From contig NZ_CP107836.1 in the NCBI RefSeq assembly GCF_036346615.1, positions 558,001 through 622,000 of the forward strand: 64,000 nt of DNA, read 5' to 3'. The first letter of the stretch is position 1. Every line of letters begins with the position of its first letter. The position numbers were made by a program, and so were the translations under genes. Source of the DNA: Streptomyces sp. NBC_00523 (lineage in GTDB: Bacteria; Actinomycetota; Actinomycetes; Streptomycetales; Streptomycetaceae). This document shows positions 1 through 7,634 of this stretch, piece after piece. The notes beneath the pieces were generated by a model that did no database searches, was not told the DNA's origin, and worked only from the letters and a program-made list of their open reading frames with translations.

Positions 1-219
1 CCACTCGCTGGTGATCAGCCACTGCGAGGGGTTCTCGATGGACTGGCACAGCTGGTCGCTGATGTGGCCCGGGATGGACGCGACCTGGTTGCGCATGTGC
101 TCGTACGCCTCCAGGAACTGCTTCTGGGCGCCGTCGTGCAGGTCCAGCAGCAGCACGACGCGCAGCCGGGATCCGTCGAAGGCGGACTGTGAGATCCGTT
201 CCGAGAGGGTGGTGGTCAT
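1..219 (-). CDS. SchA/CurD-like domain protein (whiE ORFI type), 5' end only
   Basis: This is the N-terminal 73 codons of a gene that continues off the left edge. The product starts MTTTLSERISQSAFDG and runs into a strand, RLRVVLLLDLHDGAQ, as expected for the dimeric alpha/beta-barrel (ABM-like) SchA/CurD domain. The ATG has a strong AAGGAG ribosome site 9 nt upstream. It is divergent from an FAD polyketide hydroxylase. In Streptomyces this arrangement marks the start of the whiE/sch spore-pigment operon, where ORFI opens the long operon and ORFVIII is transcribed the other way. The assignment rests on that context and a short fragment. Another ABM-type monooxygenase is possible. Confidence 0.72.
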   Translation of the reverse strand, partial: MTTTLSERISQSAFDGSRLRVVLLLDLHDGAQKQFLEAYEHMRNQVASIPGHISDQLCQSIENPSQWLITSEW

Positions 220-413
220 CTGGCGAACTCCTTCGACGGTGGGAGGCAGGAATGCGGGAGACCCGGCCGTCTCCGTGACCGATCGTGAAACGCTGGTCCG
301 CCCGACGCGAGATTTATGAACCGTTCAGGTGAGCAGGCGTCCGAAGGGCTCCGACCGGCTCCGGCCCGGGCATGGAACAGAGCATCTGTACGGCGTCGGA
401 GCTGGAGCAACTG
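220..413. promoter_or_regulatory. divergent promoter region of the whiE-type cluster
   Basis: This 194-base gap lies between two divergent gene starts and must hold both promoters. Apart from the AAGGAG site for the left gene and GGAG sites for the right gene, I see no clear -35/-10 pair. In S. coelicolor the matching region carries two sporulation-controlled promoters, one of them dependent on the late sigma factor SigF. That is family knowledge and was not read from these bases. Confidence 0.45.
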
Positions 414-2042
414 ATGAACGAGAACGTCGACCTCCATGTACCGGTCCTCATCGTGGGCGGTTCGCTGGTGGGTCTGTCCGCGTCCCTTTTCCTCGGCCGG
501 CTCGGCGTCGAGCACCTGCTGGTCGAGAAGCACGCCGCCACGTCGACGCATCCGCGTGGCCGCGGCAACAACGTCCGCACGATGGAGGTGTTCCGCCGTG
601 CGGGTGTCGAGCAGGAGATCCGGGCGGCCGCCTCGGTGCTGGCGGACAACCACGGCATCCTCCAGGCGGGCTCGCTGACCGGCGAGGACCAGGAGTGGCT
701 GTTCAAGGAGATCGACCCGGGCGGGGCGCTGGCCCGGTTCAGCCCGACGGGCTGGTGCCTGTGCAGCCAGAACGACCTGGAGCCGGTCCTGCTGGAGCGG
801 GCCCGGGAGCAGGGCGGTGACCTGCGCTTCTCCACGGAGATGATGTCGTTCGACCCGGATGCCTCGGGGGTGACGGCGACCCTGAAGAACCGCGAGACCG
901 GTGAGCACACGACGGTGCGGGCGGACTACCTGATCGCGGCGGACGGGCCGCGCAGCCCGGTCCGTGAGCAGCTGCGCATCGGCCAGTCGGGGACCGGCGA
1001 CCTGTTCCACAACGTGAGCGTCACCTTCCGTTCGCGCGGGCTGGCGGAGGTGCTGGGCGACCGGCGCTTCATCGTGTGCTACCTGACGAACCCGGAGGCG
1101 GAGGGCGCGCTGCTGCCGGTGGACAACGAGAGCGAGTGGGTGTTCCACGCGCCGTGGCAGCCGGAGCGGGGCGAGACGCTGGAGGACTTCACGGACGAGC
1201 GGTGCGCCCGCCACATCCGTACCGCCGTCGGCGCGCCCGACATCGACGTGGAGATCACCGGCAAGGCACCGTGGCACGCGGCGGAGCGGGTGGCCGAACG
1301 GTATGCGCGGGGGCGGGTGTTCCTGGCGGGTGACTCGGCGCACGAGATGTCGCCGACCGGCGCCTTCGGCTCGAACACCGGCATCCAGGACGCGCACAAC
1401 CTGGCGTGGAAGCTGGCCGCGGTGCTGCGGGGCGAGGCGGGCCGGGGGCTGCTGGAGACGTACGGGCAGGAGCGGCTGCCGGTGGCCCGGGCGACCAGTG
1501 AGCGCGCGTCGGCGCGGTCCGAGGAGCACAGCCACCCCGGCTACGCTCCCCCGCCCTCGGTGGGCGGCGGGAAGCGGGGCGGGATGCTGAACGTGGCGCT
1601 GGGCTACCGGTACACGGCGGGCGCGGTGCTCGGTGTGGCGCCGGACGCGCCGGTGGTCCCGGAGGGGATGCGGCTGACGGGCGAGCCGGGCAGCCGGGCG
1701 CCCCACCTCTGGGTGCGCCGGGCCGGGGAGCGGATCTCGACCCTGGACCTGTACGAGCGCGCGTTCGTGCTGCTGGCGGACGGGGCGGACACGGTGTGGC
1801 GGCGGGCCGCGGCCCGGGTGGCCGACCGGCTGGGGGTGCGGCTCGACGCGTTCGGCATCGGTGCGGGCGCCGAGCTGGAGCCGGAGGACGGGGCGGACTG
1901 GGCCGAGGCGCACGGGACGGGCCGGAAGGGCGCGGTCCTGGTGCGCCCCGACGGCTTCGTCGCCTGGCGTACGGAGTCGGGCTCCGAGGACGCCGAGGCG
2001 ACGCTGCACGACGTCCTGGTGGCGCTCCTGCACCGTGACTGA
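414..2042 (+). CDS. FAD-dependent polyketide hydroxylase (whiE ORFVIII type)
   Basis: This is a flavin monooxygenase of the aromatic-polyketide hydroxylase family (PHBH fold, about 540 aa). The FAD-binding motif VLIVGGSLVGLS lies at residues 11-22. The second FAD motif, RVFLAGDSAHEMSP, is followed by GIQDAHNLAWKL. The last 150 residues form the thioredoxin-like C-terminal domain usual in these enzymes. It should hydroxylate an aromatic polyketide, here probably the spore pigment. The ATG at 414 is preferred because GGAG sits 6 nt upstream. An in-frame ATG at 372 has no good ribosome site and would add 14 residues. It is divergent from the SchA/CurD gene, which supports the whiE assignment. 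Confidence 0.85.
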   Translation: MNENVDLHVPVLIVGGSLVGLSASLFLGRLGVEHLLVEKHAATSTHPRGRGNNVRTMEVFRRAGVEQEIRAAASVLADNHGILQAGSLTGEDQEWLFKEIDPGGALARFSPTGWCLCSQNDLEPVLLERAREQGGDLRFSTEMMSFDPDASGVTATLKNRETGEHTTVRADYLIAADGPRSPVREQLRIGQSGTGDLFHNVSVTFRSRGLAEVLGDRRFIVCYLTNPEAEGALLPVDNESEWVFHAPWQPERGETLEDFTDERCARHIRTAVGAPDIDVEITGKAPWHAAERVAERYARGRVFLAGDSAHEMSPTGAFGSNTGIQDAHNLAWKLAAVLRGEAGRGLLETYGQERLPVARATSERASARSEEHSHPGYAPPPSVGGGKRGGMLNVALGYRYTAGAVLGVAPDAPVVPEGMRLTGEPGSRAPHLWVRRAGERISTLDLYERAFVLLADGADTVWRRAAARVADRLGVRLDAFGIGAGAELEPEDGADWAEAHGTGRKGAVLVRPDGFVAWRTESGSEDAEATLHDVLVALLHRD

Positions 2043-2061
2043 CGTGGTGTCAGCTAGGTGA

Positions 2062-3582
2062 TCAGATGCCGAACGACCGGAGGGCGGTGAGGAATTCCTC
2101 CGGTCGTTCGGTGTGTACGAGATGGCCCGCGTCGATGGTGACGAACTCCGCGCCGGGGATGGCGCGGGCCGTCCGGGCCAGGTCCTCCTGGGCGATCTGG
2201 CTCCGCGGGCCTCCGCCGACGACGAGGGTGGGGGCGGTGATCTCACCGAGGAGTTCGCGGCCTGCCGGGTCCGGGTCGTTCAGCTGGGCGTCGATGGCGG
2301 GCACGAGCGGCCAGTCGAAGTCCAGCTCCTCGTCAGGCCGTTGGGGCACGGGGCGGGGCGGGTCGAGTGGGATGAGCGGGGGCGCCTCCTCAAGTACGAG
2401 GCGGCCGATCAGCCCGGGGTGGCGCTCGGCGAGCAGACAGGCGGCGGCTCCGCCCATGGAGTGCCCGACGACGGTGGCGCCGGCGAGGTTGCGGGCCTCC
2501 AGGAAGCCGTGCAGGTCGTCGCGGAACAGCTCGAAGCTGTAGCGGCCGGGCCAGTCGCTGAGCCCGTGGCCCCGGAAGTCGAAGGCGTACACCCGGTGGG
2601 TGGCGGCGAGCCGGGCGGCGATGACGGCCCAGTCGCCGCTGTTGCCGCAGCGGCCGTGGGCCAGGACGACCGGCGGTGCGGCCGGGTCGCCCCACACCCG
2701 GTACGCGAGCCGCGTCCCGCCCGCCCGGACGCTGTGCACCTCCGGATCGAGGAACGCCTCGACGGTGCGGGCGAACGCCCCCGCGTCGTCGATCCACGGG
2801 AAGTGCGCGGCGCCGCGCTGCACGGCGAACTCGGCGTGCGGGAAGAGTGCGGCCAGTTCGGCGGCCCGGTCGGGGGTCAGGATGCTGTCGTACTCACCGG
2901 CCAGCACGAGGACCGGTGCCTCCAGCGTGCGCAGGGCGGGGACCGTCGCGGCCGGGTCGAAGGCACCTTCACCGGCGTACCGGGCGGCGGCCTCGGCGTT
3001 GATCTGCGCGGGTGAGGCGGCGGCGTGCTCCCGGGCGGCGGCGTCCCAGCGCCCGTACAGGAACGGCCTTGTCCTGGCGCGGAGTTCGCCGGTCATCCGG
3101 CCCGCCCAGATCTCTTCCAGAGCGGCGAGCGCGTCCTCGTACCAGGGTTCCGAGGCGCGCAGGGCGGCCACCTCGCGGGTGTCGCCCACGGCGGCGGGGA
3201 GGCCGGCGGCCTGCGTGGTGGGGGTGACGAGGACCAGGTTGCGCAGTCGGCGCGGATGGCGGGCGGCGTAGAGCGCGGCGAGTTCGCCGGCCGCGGAGTG
3301 GGCGAGGAGGTCGACGCGTTCGAGGCCGAGGTGGGCGCGCAGGGCCTCGACGTCCTCGGTCTGCTGGTCGCAGCGGTAGGTGGCGGGGTCGTCGGGGGCG
3401 GCGGAGTCGCCGGTGCCCCGGAGGTCGAGGAGGACCAGTTGCCGCCGGTCCGCGAGCCCGCCGAGGGTGCCGAGGTAAGCGCTCGCCCGCATGGGACCGC
3501 CGGGCAGGCAGATCAGCGGTGTCCCCTCCCCCACGAGGTGATAGGCGAGCTCGGTTCCGTCGTACGAGTGGAAGGTCGGCAT
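2062..3582 (-). CDS. tandem double alpha/beta hydrolase
   Basis: One reading frame encodes two complete alpha/beta-hydrolase domains joined with almost no linker, residues 1-260 and about 265-506. Domain 1 has the nucleophile elbow AHSAAG, an acid near LAGEYDS and a histidine in RGAAHFP. Domain 2 has GHSMGG and the histidine in DAGHLVHT. Both therefore look catalytically competent; the substrate is unknown. Most family members have one domain of about 270 aa. The start is taken at MPTFHS (3582), where homologous N-termini begin. Another ATG at 3594 adds four residues. Neither has a clear ribosome site. Confidence 0.8.
   Translation of the reverse strand: MPTFHSYDGTELAYHLVGEGTPLICLPGGPMRASAYLGTLGGLADRRQLVLLDLRGTGDSAAPDDPATYRCDQQTEDVEALRAHLGLERVDLLAHSAAGELAALYAARHPRRLRNLVLVTPTTQAAGLPAAVGDTREVAALRASEPWYEDALAALEEIWAGRMTGELRARTRPFLYGRWDAAAREHAAASPAQINAEAAARYAGEGAFDPAATVPALRTLEAPVLVLAGEYDSILTPDRAAELAALFPHAEFAVQRGAAHFPWIDDAGAFARTVEAFLDPEVHSVRAGGTRLAYRVWGDPAAPPVVLAHGRCGNSGDWAVIAARLAATHRVYAFDFRGHGLSDWPGRYSFELFRDDLHGFLEARNLAGATVVGHSMGGAAACLLAERHPGLIGRLVLEEAPPLIPLDPPRPVPQRPDEELDFDWPLVPAIDAQLNDPDPAGRELLGEITAPTLVVGGGPRSQIAQEDLARTARAIPGAEFVTIDAGHLVHTERPEEFLTALRSFGI
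2069..2111. terminator. 15-bp hairpin between convergent genes, inside a coding end
   Basis: Perfect 15-bp inverted repeat with arms 2069-2083 and 2097-2111 and a 13-nt loop. It starts 26 nt past the hydroxylase stop codon and lies inside the last codons of the convergent alpha/beta hydrolase gene. It probably stops transcription coming from the left gene. There is no T-tract, as is usual for Streptomyces terminators. Confidence 0.7.
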
Positions 3583-3712
3583 GCCCCCATACAAACAGGG
3601 CCGTCCGGGTGACGCAGCCGTGTTCGGTACGGGCGTAGCCGGGTCGGAGGGCGATGTGCGTCACGCCTCTTGCCAGGCGGTGCAAGATCCTGAATTACTG
3701 CTCCGGAGGGAA

Positions 3713-3732
3713 ACGACCGAATGATCGGTCGT
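3713..3732. promoter_or_regulatory. TetR-like operator before paaK
   Basis: Perfect inverted repeat ACGACCGA-ATGA-TCGGTCGT, with 8-bp arms and a 4-bp centre. It lies 34 bases before the chosen paaK start. The core ACCGA-N4-TCGGT resembles sites bound by TetR-family (PaaR-like) repressors of phenylacetate genes. No tetR gene is adjacent. A possible promoter, TTGCCA at 3670 and GAATTA at 3692, sits just upstream. The palindrome would lie just downstream of such a start site and could block transcription. Confidence 0.6.
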
Positions 3733-3765
3733 CCGCACCACGTGTACGGAACGAGGGAGGCCCGC

Positions 3766-5049
3766 GTGACGGCTCGGCTGGATACGGCGGAACGGATGAG
3801 CCGCGACGAGCTGGCGGCGCTCCAGCTGGAACGGCTGCGTGCCACGTTGCGCCACGCCTACGAGAACGTGGCGCACTACCGGGCCGCCTTCGACCGGGCG
3901 GGACTGAAGCCGGAGGACTGCCGCTCGCTCGCCGATCTGGCCCGCTTCCCGTTCACCACCAAGGCGGATCTGCGGGAAAACTACCCGTTCGGGATGTTCG
4001 CGGTCCCCGAGGACCAGGTCCGCCGCATCCACGCCTCCAGCGGCACGACGGGCCGCCCGACCGTCGTCGGCTACACCGGGAAGGACCTGGACACCTGGGC
4101 CGATGTGGTCGCCCGTTCCATCAGGGCGGCGGGCGGCAGGCCGGGGCAGAAGATCCATGTGGCGTACGGCTACGGGCTGTTCACCGGTGGTCTCGGGGCG
4201 CATTACGGGGCGGAGCGGCTGGGCTGCACGGTGATTCCGGCGTCCGGCGGCATGACGGCCCGCCAGGTGCAGCTGATCCAGGACTTCCGGCCCGACATCA
4301 TCATGGTGACGCCCTCGTACATGCTGACCATCCTGGACGAATTCGAGCGGCAGGGCGTCGATCCGCGGACGACCTCGCTGAAGACGGGGATCTTCGGGGC
4401 GGAGCCGTGGACGGAGGAGATGCGGCGGGAGATCGAGGAGCGGTTCGCGATCGACGCCGTCGACATCTACGGCCTGTCCGAGGTGATGGGCCCGGGCGTG
4501 GCCCAGGAGTGCGTGGAGACGAAAGACGGGCTGCACATCTGGGAGGACCACTTCTATCCGGAGGTGGTCGACCCGGTCACGGGCGAGGTGCTGCCCGACG
4601 GGGAGCGGGGGGAGCTGGTGTTCACCTCGCTGACCAAGGAGGCCATGCCGGTCATCCGGTACCGGACGCGGGACCTGACCCGGCTGCTGCCCGGCACGGC
4701 CAGGGTGTTCCGGCGGATGGAGAAGGTGACCGGGCGCAGCGACGACCTGGTGATCCTGCGCGGGGTGAACCTCTTCCCGACGCAGATCGAGGAGATCGTG
4801 CTCCGTACCCCGGGGGTGTCGCCGCACTTCCAGCTGCGGCTGACCCGGGAGGGGCGGCTCGATGTGCTGACGGTGCGGGCGGAGGCCAGGACCGGGGCGA
4901 CGCCGGAGCAGCGGGCGGCGGCCGCCGTGTCGGTCGCGGCGGCGGTCAAGGACGGGATCGGGGTGTCGGTGGGCGTCGAGATCGTGGACCCGGAGACGCT
5001 GGAGCGGTCGGTGGGCAAGTTCCGGCGGATCGTGGACGAGCGCCCGTAA
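3766..5049 (+). CDS. paaK: phenylacetate-CoA ligase
   Basis: Adenylate-forming ligase of 427 aa that activates phenylacetate, or a related aryl acid, to its CoA thioester in the cytoplasm. The P-loop-like motif ASSGTTGRPTVVGYT and the downstream motif IYGLSEVMGPGVAQEC are typical of PaaK. The C-terminal lid contains GRSDDLVILRGVNLFP. GTG at 3766 is chosen because GGGAGG lies 5 nt before it. An ATG at 3721 is in frame but falls inside the TetR-like palindrome and lacks a ribosome site. No other phenylacetate-degradation gene is near, so this copy may feed phenylacetyl-CoA to the paa operon elsewhere or serve another aryl acid. Confidence 0.88.
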   Translation: MTARLDTAERMSRDELAALQLERLRATLRHAYENVAHYRAAFDRAGLKPEDCRSLADLARFPFTTKADLRENYPFGMFAVPEDQVRRIHASSGTTGRPTVVGYTGKDLDTWADVVARSIRAAGGRPGQKIHVAYGYGLFTGGLGAHYGAERLGCTVIPASGGMTARQVQLIQDFRPDIIMVTPSYMLTILDEFERQGVDPRTTSLKTGIFGAEPWTEEMRREIEERFAIDAVDIYGLSEVMGPGVAQECVETKDGLHIWEDHFYPEVVDPVTGEVLPDGERGELVFTSLTKEAMPVIRYRTRDLTRLLPGTARVFRRMEKVTGRSDDLVILRGVNLFPTQIEEIVLRTPGVSPHFQLRLTREGRLDVLTVRAEARTGATPEQRAAAAVSVAAAVKDGIGVSVGVEIVDPETLERSVGKFRRIVDERP

Positions 5050-5151
5050 CTTCCGCGCAGTCCACGGGGGTTGCTGTGGCAGGATGGGCCGGAATGACCG
5101 TCGTCCGCAGGAGGACTCGTGTTCTCCCGCCGAGGGATTGGGGAGCACACC

Positions 5152-5940
5152 ATGACGGCAGGCCCGTCCGGCACACCGGTCGACACCAGCAGGCCGCACC
5201 CGGCCCGTGTCTACGACTACCTCCTCGGCGGCAAGGACCACTACCCGGTCGACCAGGAACTCGGCGAGCAGATGCCGGAGCTGGCGAAGGTGGGGGTCGC
5301 GCAGAACCGGGCCTTCATGCACCGGTCGGCCGCCTGGGCTGCGCGGGCGGGCATCGACCAGTTCCTGGACATCGGGACCGGCATCCCGACCCGGCCGAAC
5401 CTCCACCAGATCGTCCAGGAGGTGAACCCGGCGGCCCGGATCGTCTACACGGACAACGATCCGATCGTCCTGCGGCACGCGGAGGCGCTGCTCGTCAGCG
5501 CCCCCGAGGGCGCGACCGATTACCTCGAAGCCGATGTGCGCGACCCGGAGAAGATCCTCGCCCACGCCCGTACGGTGCTGGACTTCGACCGGCCGGTGGC
5601 ACTGTCGATGATCGCCCTGATGCACTTCCTGGCCGAGAAGGACGATCCGTACGGCATCGCCCGCACCCTGGTGGACGCGCTGCCCCCCGGCAGTTGTCTG
5701 GCGCTGTCCCACTTCACGGTGGACTTCCTCGTCGTCGACCAGGAGGCGCTCGACCGCTACCGGTCGAGCGGCATCACGCTGCAACCCCGCGACCGCGCGG
5801 AGGTGGCCCGCTTCTTCGACGGGCTCGACATGGTCGACCCCGGGCTGGTGCCCGCGCCGCGGTGGTACAACGGCACGCCCCCGCCGGAGCCCCAGGACGC
5901 CACCGACACCATCTACACGGGGGTGGGCCGCGTCCGGTGA
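5152..5940 (+). CDS. SAM-dependent methyltransferase, DUF574 family
   Basis: A 262-aa protein of the actinobacterial DUF574/Methyltransf_19 family. It has the family signature HPARVYDYLLGGKDHYPVD near the N-terminus, the SAM-binding stretch FLDIGTGIPTRPN and the acidic loop YTDNDP. The substrate is unknown; these genes are abundant in Streptomyces. ATG 5152 has GGGGAG at good spacing. GTG 5119 also has a perfect AGGAGG four bases upstream, so the protein may be 11 residues longer. It follows paaK by about 100 bases, but function does not link them. Confidence 0.85.
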   Translation: MTAGPSGTPVDTSRPHPARVYDYLLGGKDHYPVDQELGEQMPELAKVGVAQNRAFMHRSAAWAARAGIDQFLDIGTGIPTRPNLHQIVQEVNPAARIVYTDNDPIVLRHAEALLVSAPEGATDYLEADVRDPEKILAHARTVLDFDRPVALSMIALMHFLAEKDDPYGIARTLVDALPPGSCLALSHFTVDFLVVDQEALDRYRSSGITLQPRDRAEVARFFDGLDMVDPGLVPAPRWYNGTPPPEPQDATDTIYTGVGRVR

Positions 5941-5949
5941 GACGCGGCC
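5926..5949. terminator. hairpin across the stop codon, between convergent genes
   Basis: A 9-bp perfect stem, GGCCGCGTC/GACGCGGCC, has a 6-nt loop that contains the methyltransferase TGA stop codon. It lies between two converging genes 18 bases apart and may terminate transcription from both sides. Confidence 0.6.
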
Positions 5950-5958
5950 GGGCGGCCG

Positions 5959-7458
5959 TCAGGCGAGGCGGTCGCGCAGTTCCCGCTTGAGGATCTTGCC
6001 GCTGGCGTTGCGCGGGAGGGCGTCCGCGAACACGACCCGCTTGGGCGCCTTGAAGTGGGCGAGGCGTTCGCGGGCGTGCGCGATCAGCTCGTCCTCGGTG
6101 GCCTCGCCCTTCAGGACGACGACGGCGGTGACGGCCTCGATCCAGCGCTCGTCGGGCAGCCCGACGACGGCGGTCTCGGCGACGGCGGGGTGGGTGTAGA
6201 GGGCGTCCTCGACCTGCCGGGAGGCGACGAGGACCCCGCCGGAGTTGATGACGTCCTTCACCCGGTCGACCACCGTGAAGTAGCCGTCCGCGTCCCGGAC
6301 CGCGAGGTCGCCGGAGTGGAACCAGCCGTCCCGGAATGCCTCCGCGCTCTCCTCCGGCTTGTCCCAGTAGCCGGTGCACAGCTGGGGCGAGCGGTAGACC
6401 ACCTCGCCCTGGGTGCCGTCGGGGACCTCCTTGCCCTGCTCGTCCACGACCCGGGCCTCCACGAAGAGGACGGGCCTGCCGCAGGAGTCCATCCGGCCCT
6501 CGTGCTCGTCCGGGCCGAGCACGGTGGCCAGCGGGCCGATCTCGCTCTGCCCGAAGCAGTTGTAGAAGGCCAGCCCGGGCAGCCGGTCGCGGAGGCGTTC
6601 CAGCACGGGGACGGGCATGATCGACGCCCCGTAGTACGCCTTGCGCAGGCCGCCGAGGTCGCGGGCGGCGAAGTCCGGGTGGTTGGCGAGGCCGATCCAG
6701 ACGGTGGGCGGGGCGAAGAGGCTGTCGGCCCGCCCCGACTCGACCAGGTCGAAGATCCGGGCCGCGTCCGGTGCGTCCAGGACCGTGTTCTCGGCGCCCA
6801 CCGCGAGGTAGGGCAGCAGGAACACATGCATCTGCGCCGAGTGGTAGAGGGGCAGCGCGTGGACGGGCCGGTCCCCGGCGCGCAGGTCGAGCGCGGTGAT
6901 CGCGCTGACGTACTCGTGGACGAGGGCGCCGTGCGTCATCATCGCGCCCTTGGGGAGCGCGGTGGTCCCGGAGGTGTACAGCAGCTGGACCAGGTCGTCG
7001 GCGGCCGGTTCGCGCGCGGGGGTGAACGGGCGGGGGGTGCCCAGGCCGGCCAGCAGCGACCCCTCGTCGTCGCGCAGCGCCCGTACGGCGAAGCCCTCGG
7101 GGATACGGTCCGCGAGGGCCGGGTCGGTGAGGACCAGGGAGCTGGCGGACTGGCGCAGGATGTACGCCAGGTCGTCGCCGGTGAGGTTCTGGTTGACGGG
7201 CACGTGGACGAGCCCGGCCCGGGCGCAGGCGAGGAAGGCGATGAGGTACGCGTCCGAGTTGTGGGCGTAGGCAGCGACCCGGTCGCCCGGGCGCAGCGCG
7301 TGGCCCTCGGTGAGGGCGGCGGCCGCGGTGGAGACGGCCTCGTCCAGCTCGCGGTAGGTCCAGGCCCGGCCGGCGTACCGCAGGGCGGTGCGTGCGGGGG
7401 TGCGCCGTGCGCTGCGGGTCAGGACGCCGTCGACTGTGCTGCTGCGTACACCGGTCAT
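5959..7458 (-). CDS. acyl-CoA synthetase (AMP-forming)
   Basis: A 499-aa ANL-superfamily ligase of the FadD/long-chain acyl-CoA synthetase type. The AMP-binding motif is LLYTSGTTALPKGAMM. Later motifs are FYNCFGQSEIGP, WFHSGDLAVRDADGYF and VKDVINSGGV, and the catalytic lysine is in NASGKILKREL close to the C-terminus. It should convert a carboxylic acid, ATP and CoA to acyl-CoA; the chain length cannot be read. ATG at 7458 (MTGVRSSTVDGV) has AGGAT upstream and fits the family N-terminus better than the start 17 codons earlier. It diverges from the exported hydrolase. Confidence 0.85.
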   Translation of the reverse strand: MTGVRSSTVDGVLTRSARRTPARTALRYAGRAWTYRELDEAVSTAAAALTEGHALRPGDRVAAYAHNSDAYLIAFLACARAGLVHVPVNQNLTGDDLAYILRQSASSLVLTDPALADRIPEGFAVRALRDDEGSLLAGLGTPRPFTPAREPAADDLVQLLYTSGTTALPKGAMMTHGALVHEYVSAITALDLRAGDRPVHALPLYHSAQMHVFLLPYLAVGAENTVLDAPDAARIFDLVESGRADSLFAPPTVWIGLANHPDFAARDLGGLRKAYYGASIMPVPVLERLRDRLPGLAFYNCFGQSEIGPLATVLGPDEHEGRMDSCGRPVLFVEARVVDEQGKEVPDGTQGEVVYRSPQLCTGYWDKPEESAEAFRDGWFHSGDLAVRDADGYFTVVDRVKDVINSGGVLVASRQVEDALYTHPAVAETAVVGLPDERWIEAVTAVVVLKGEATEDELIAHARERLAHFKAPKRVVFADALPRNASGKILKRELRDRLA

Positions 7459-7599
7459 GGCGTGATCCTGTGCGGCCGGGGCGCGGCGGTCAAGGATCTG
7501 ACGCGACATCAGATTCTTTACCGTTCACGCCCCTACGGGACGGCGGGTCCTGACAGTACTCTCTGCTCGGCAGGAAGTTTCACGCTCGGAAGAGATTTC

Positions 7600-7612
7600 G
7601 AAAGTTACTTTC
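7600..7612. promoter_or_regulatory. GAAAGT-T-ACTTTC palindrome before the exported hydrolase
   Basis: Perfect 13-bp palindrome 22 bases before the start codon at 7635. A degenerate second half, GAAGTTTC, lies at 7574-7582. The pattern resembles GAAA-n-TTTC operators of several Streptomyces repressors, including RpiR/SIS- and LacI-type regulators of sugar or wall-fragment use. The regulator itself is not identified. Confidence 0.5.
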
Positions 7613-7634
7613 AGGCAGCGAGAAGGGGTTGTGC

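Noticed and set aside
216..2246. 676-codon open frame on the minus strand
   Set aside because: It is antisense to the FAD hydroxylase, Arg/Pro/His-rich with no motif. It is a product of high GC, as are many other long shadow frames in the window.
3721..3765. ATG 3721 as paaK start
   Set aside because: It lies in the TetR-like palindrome and has no ribosome site; GTG 3766 has GGGAGG at ideal spacing.
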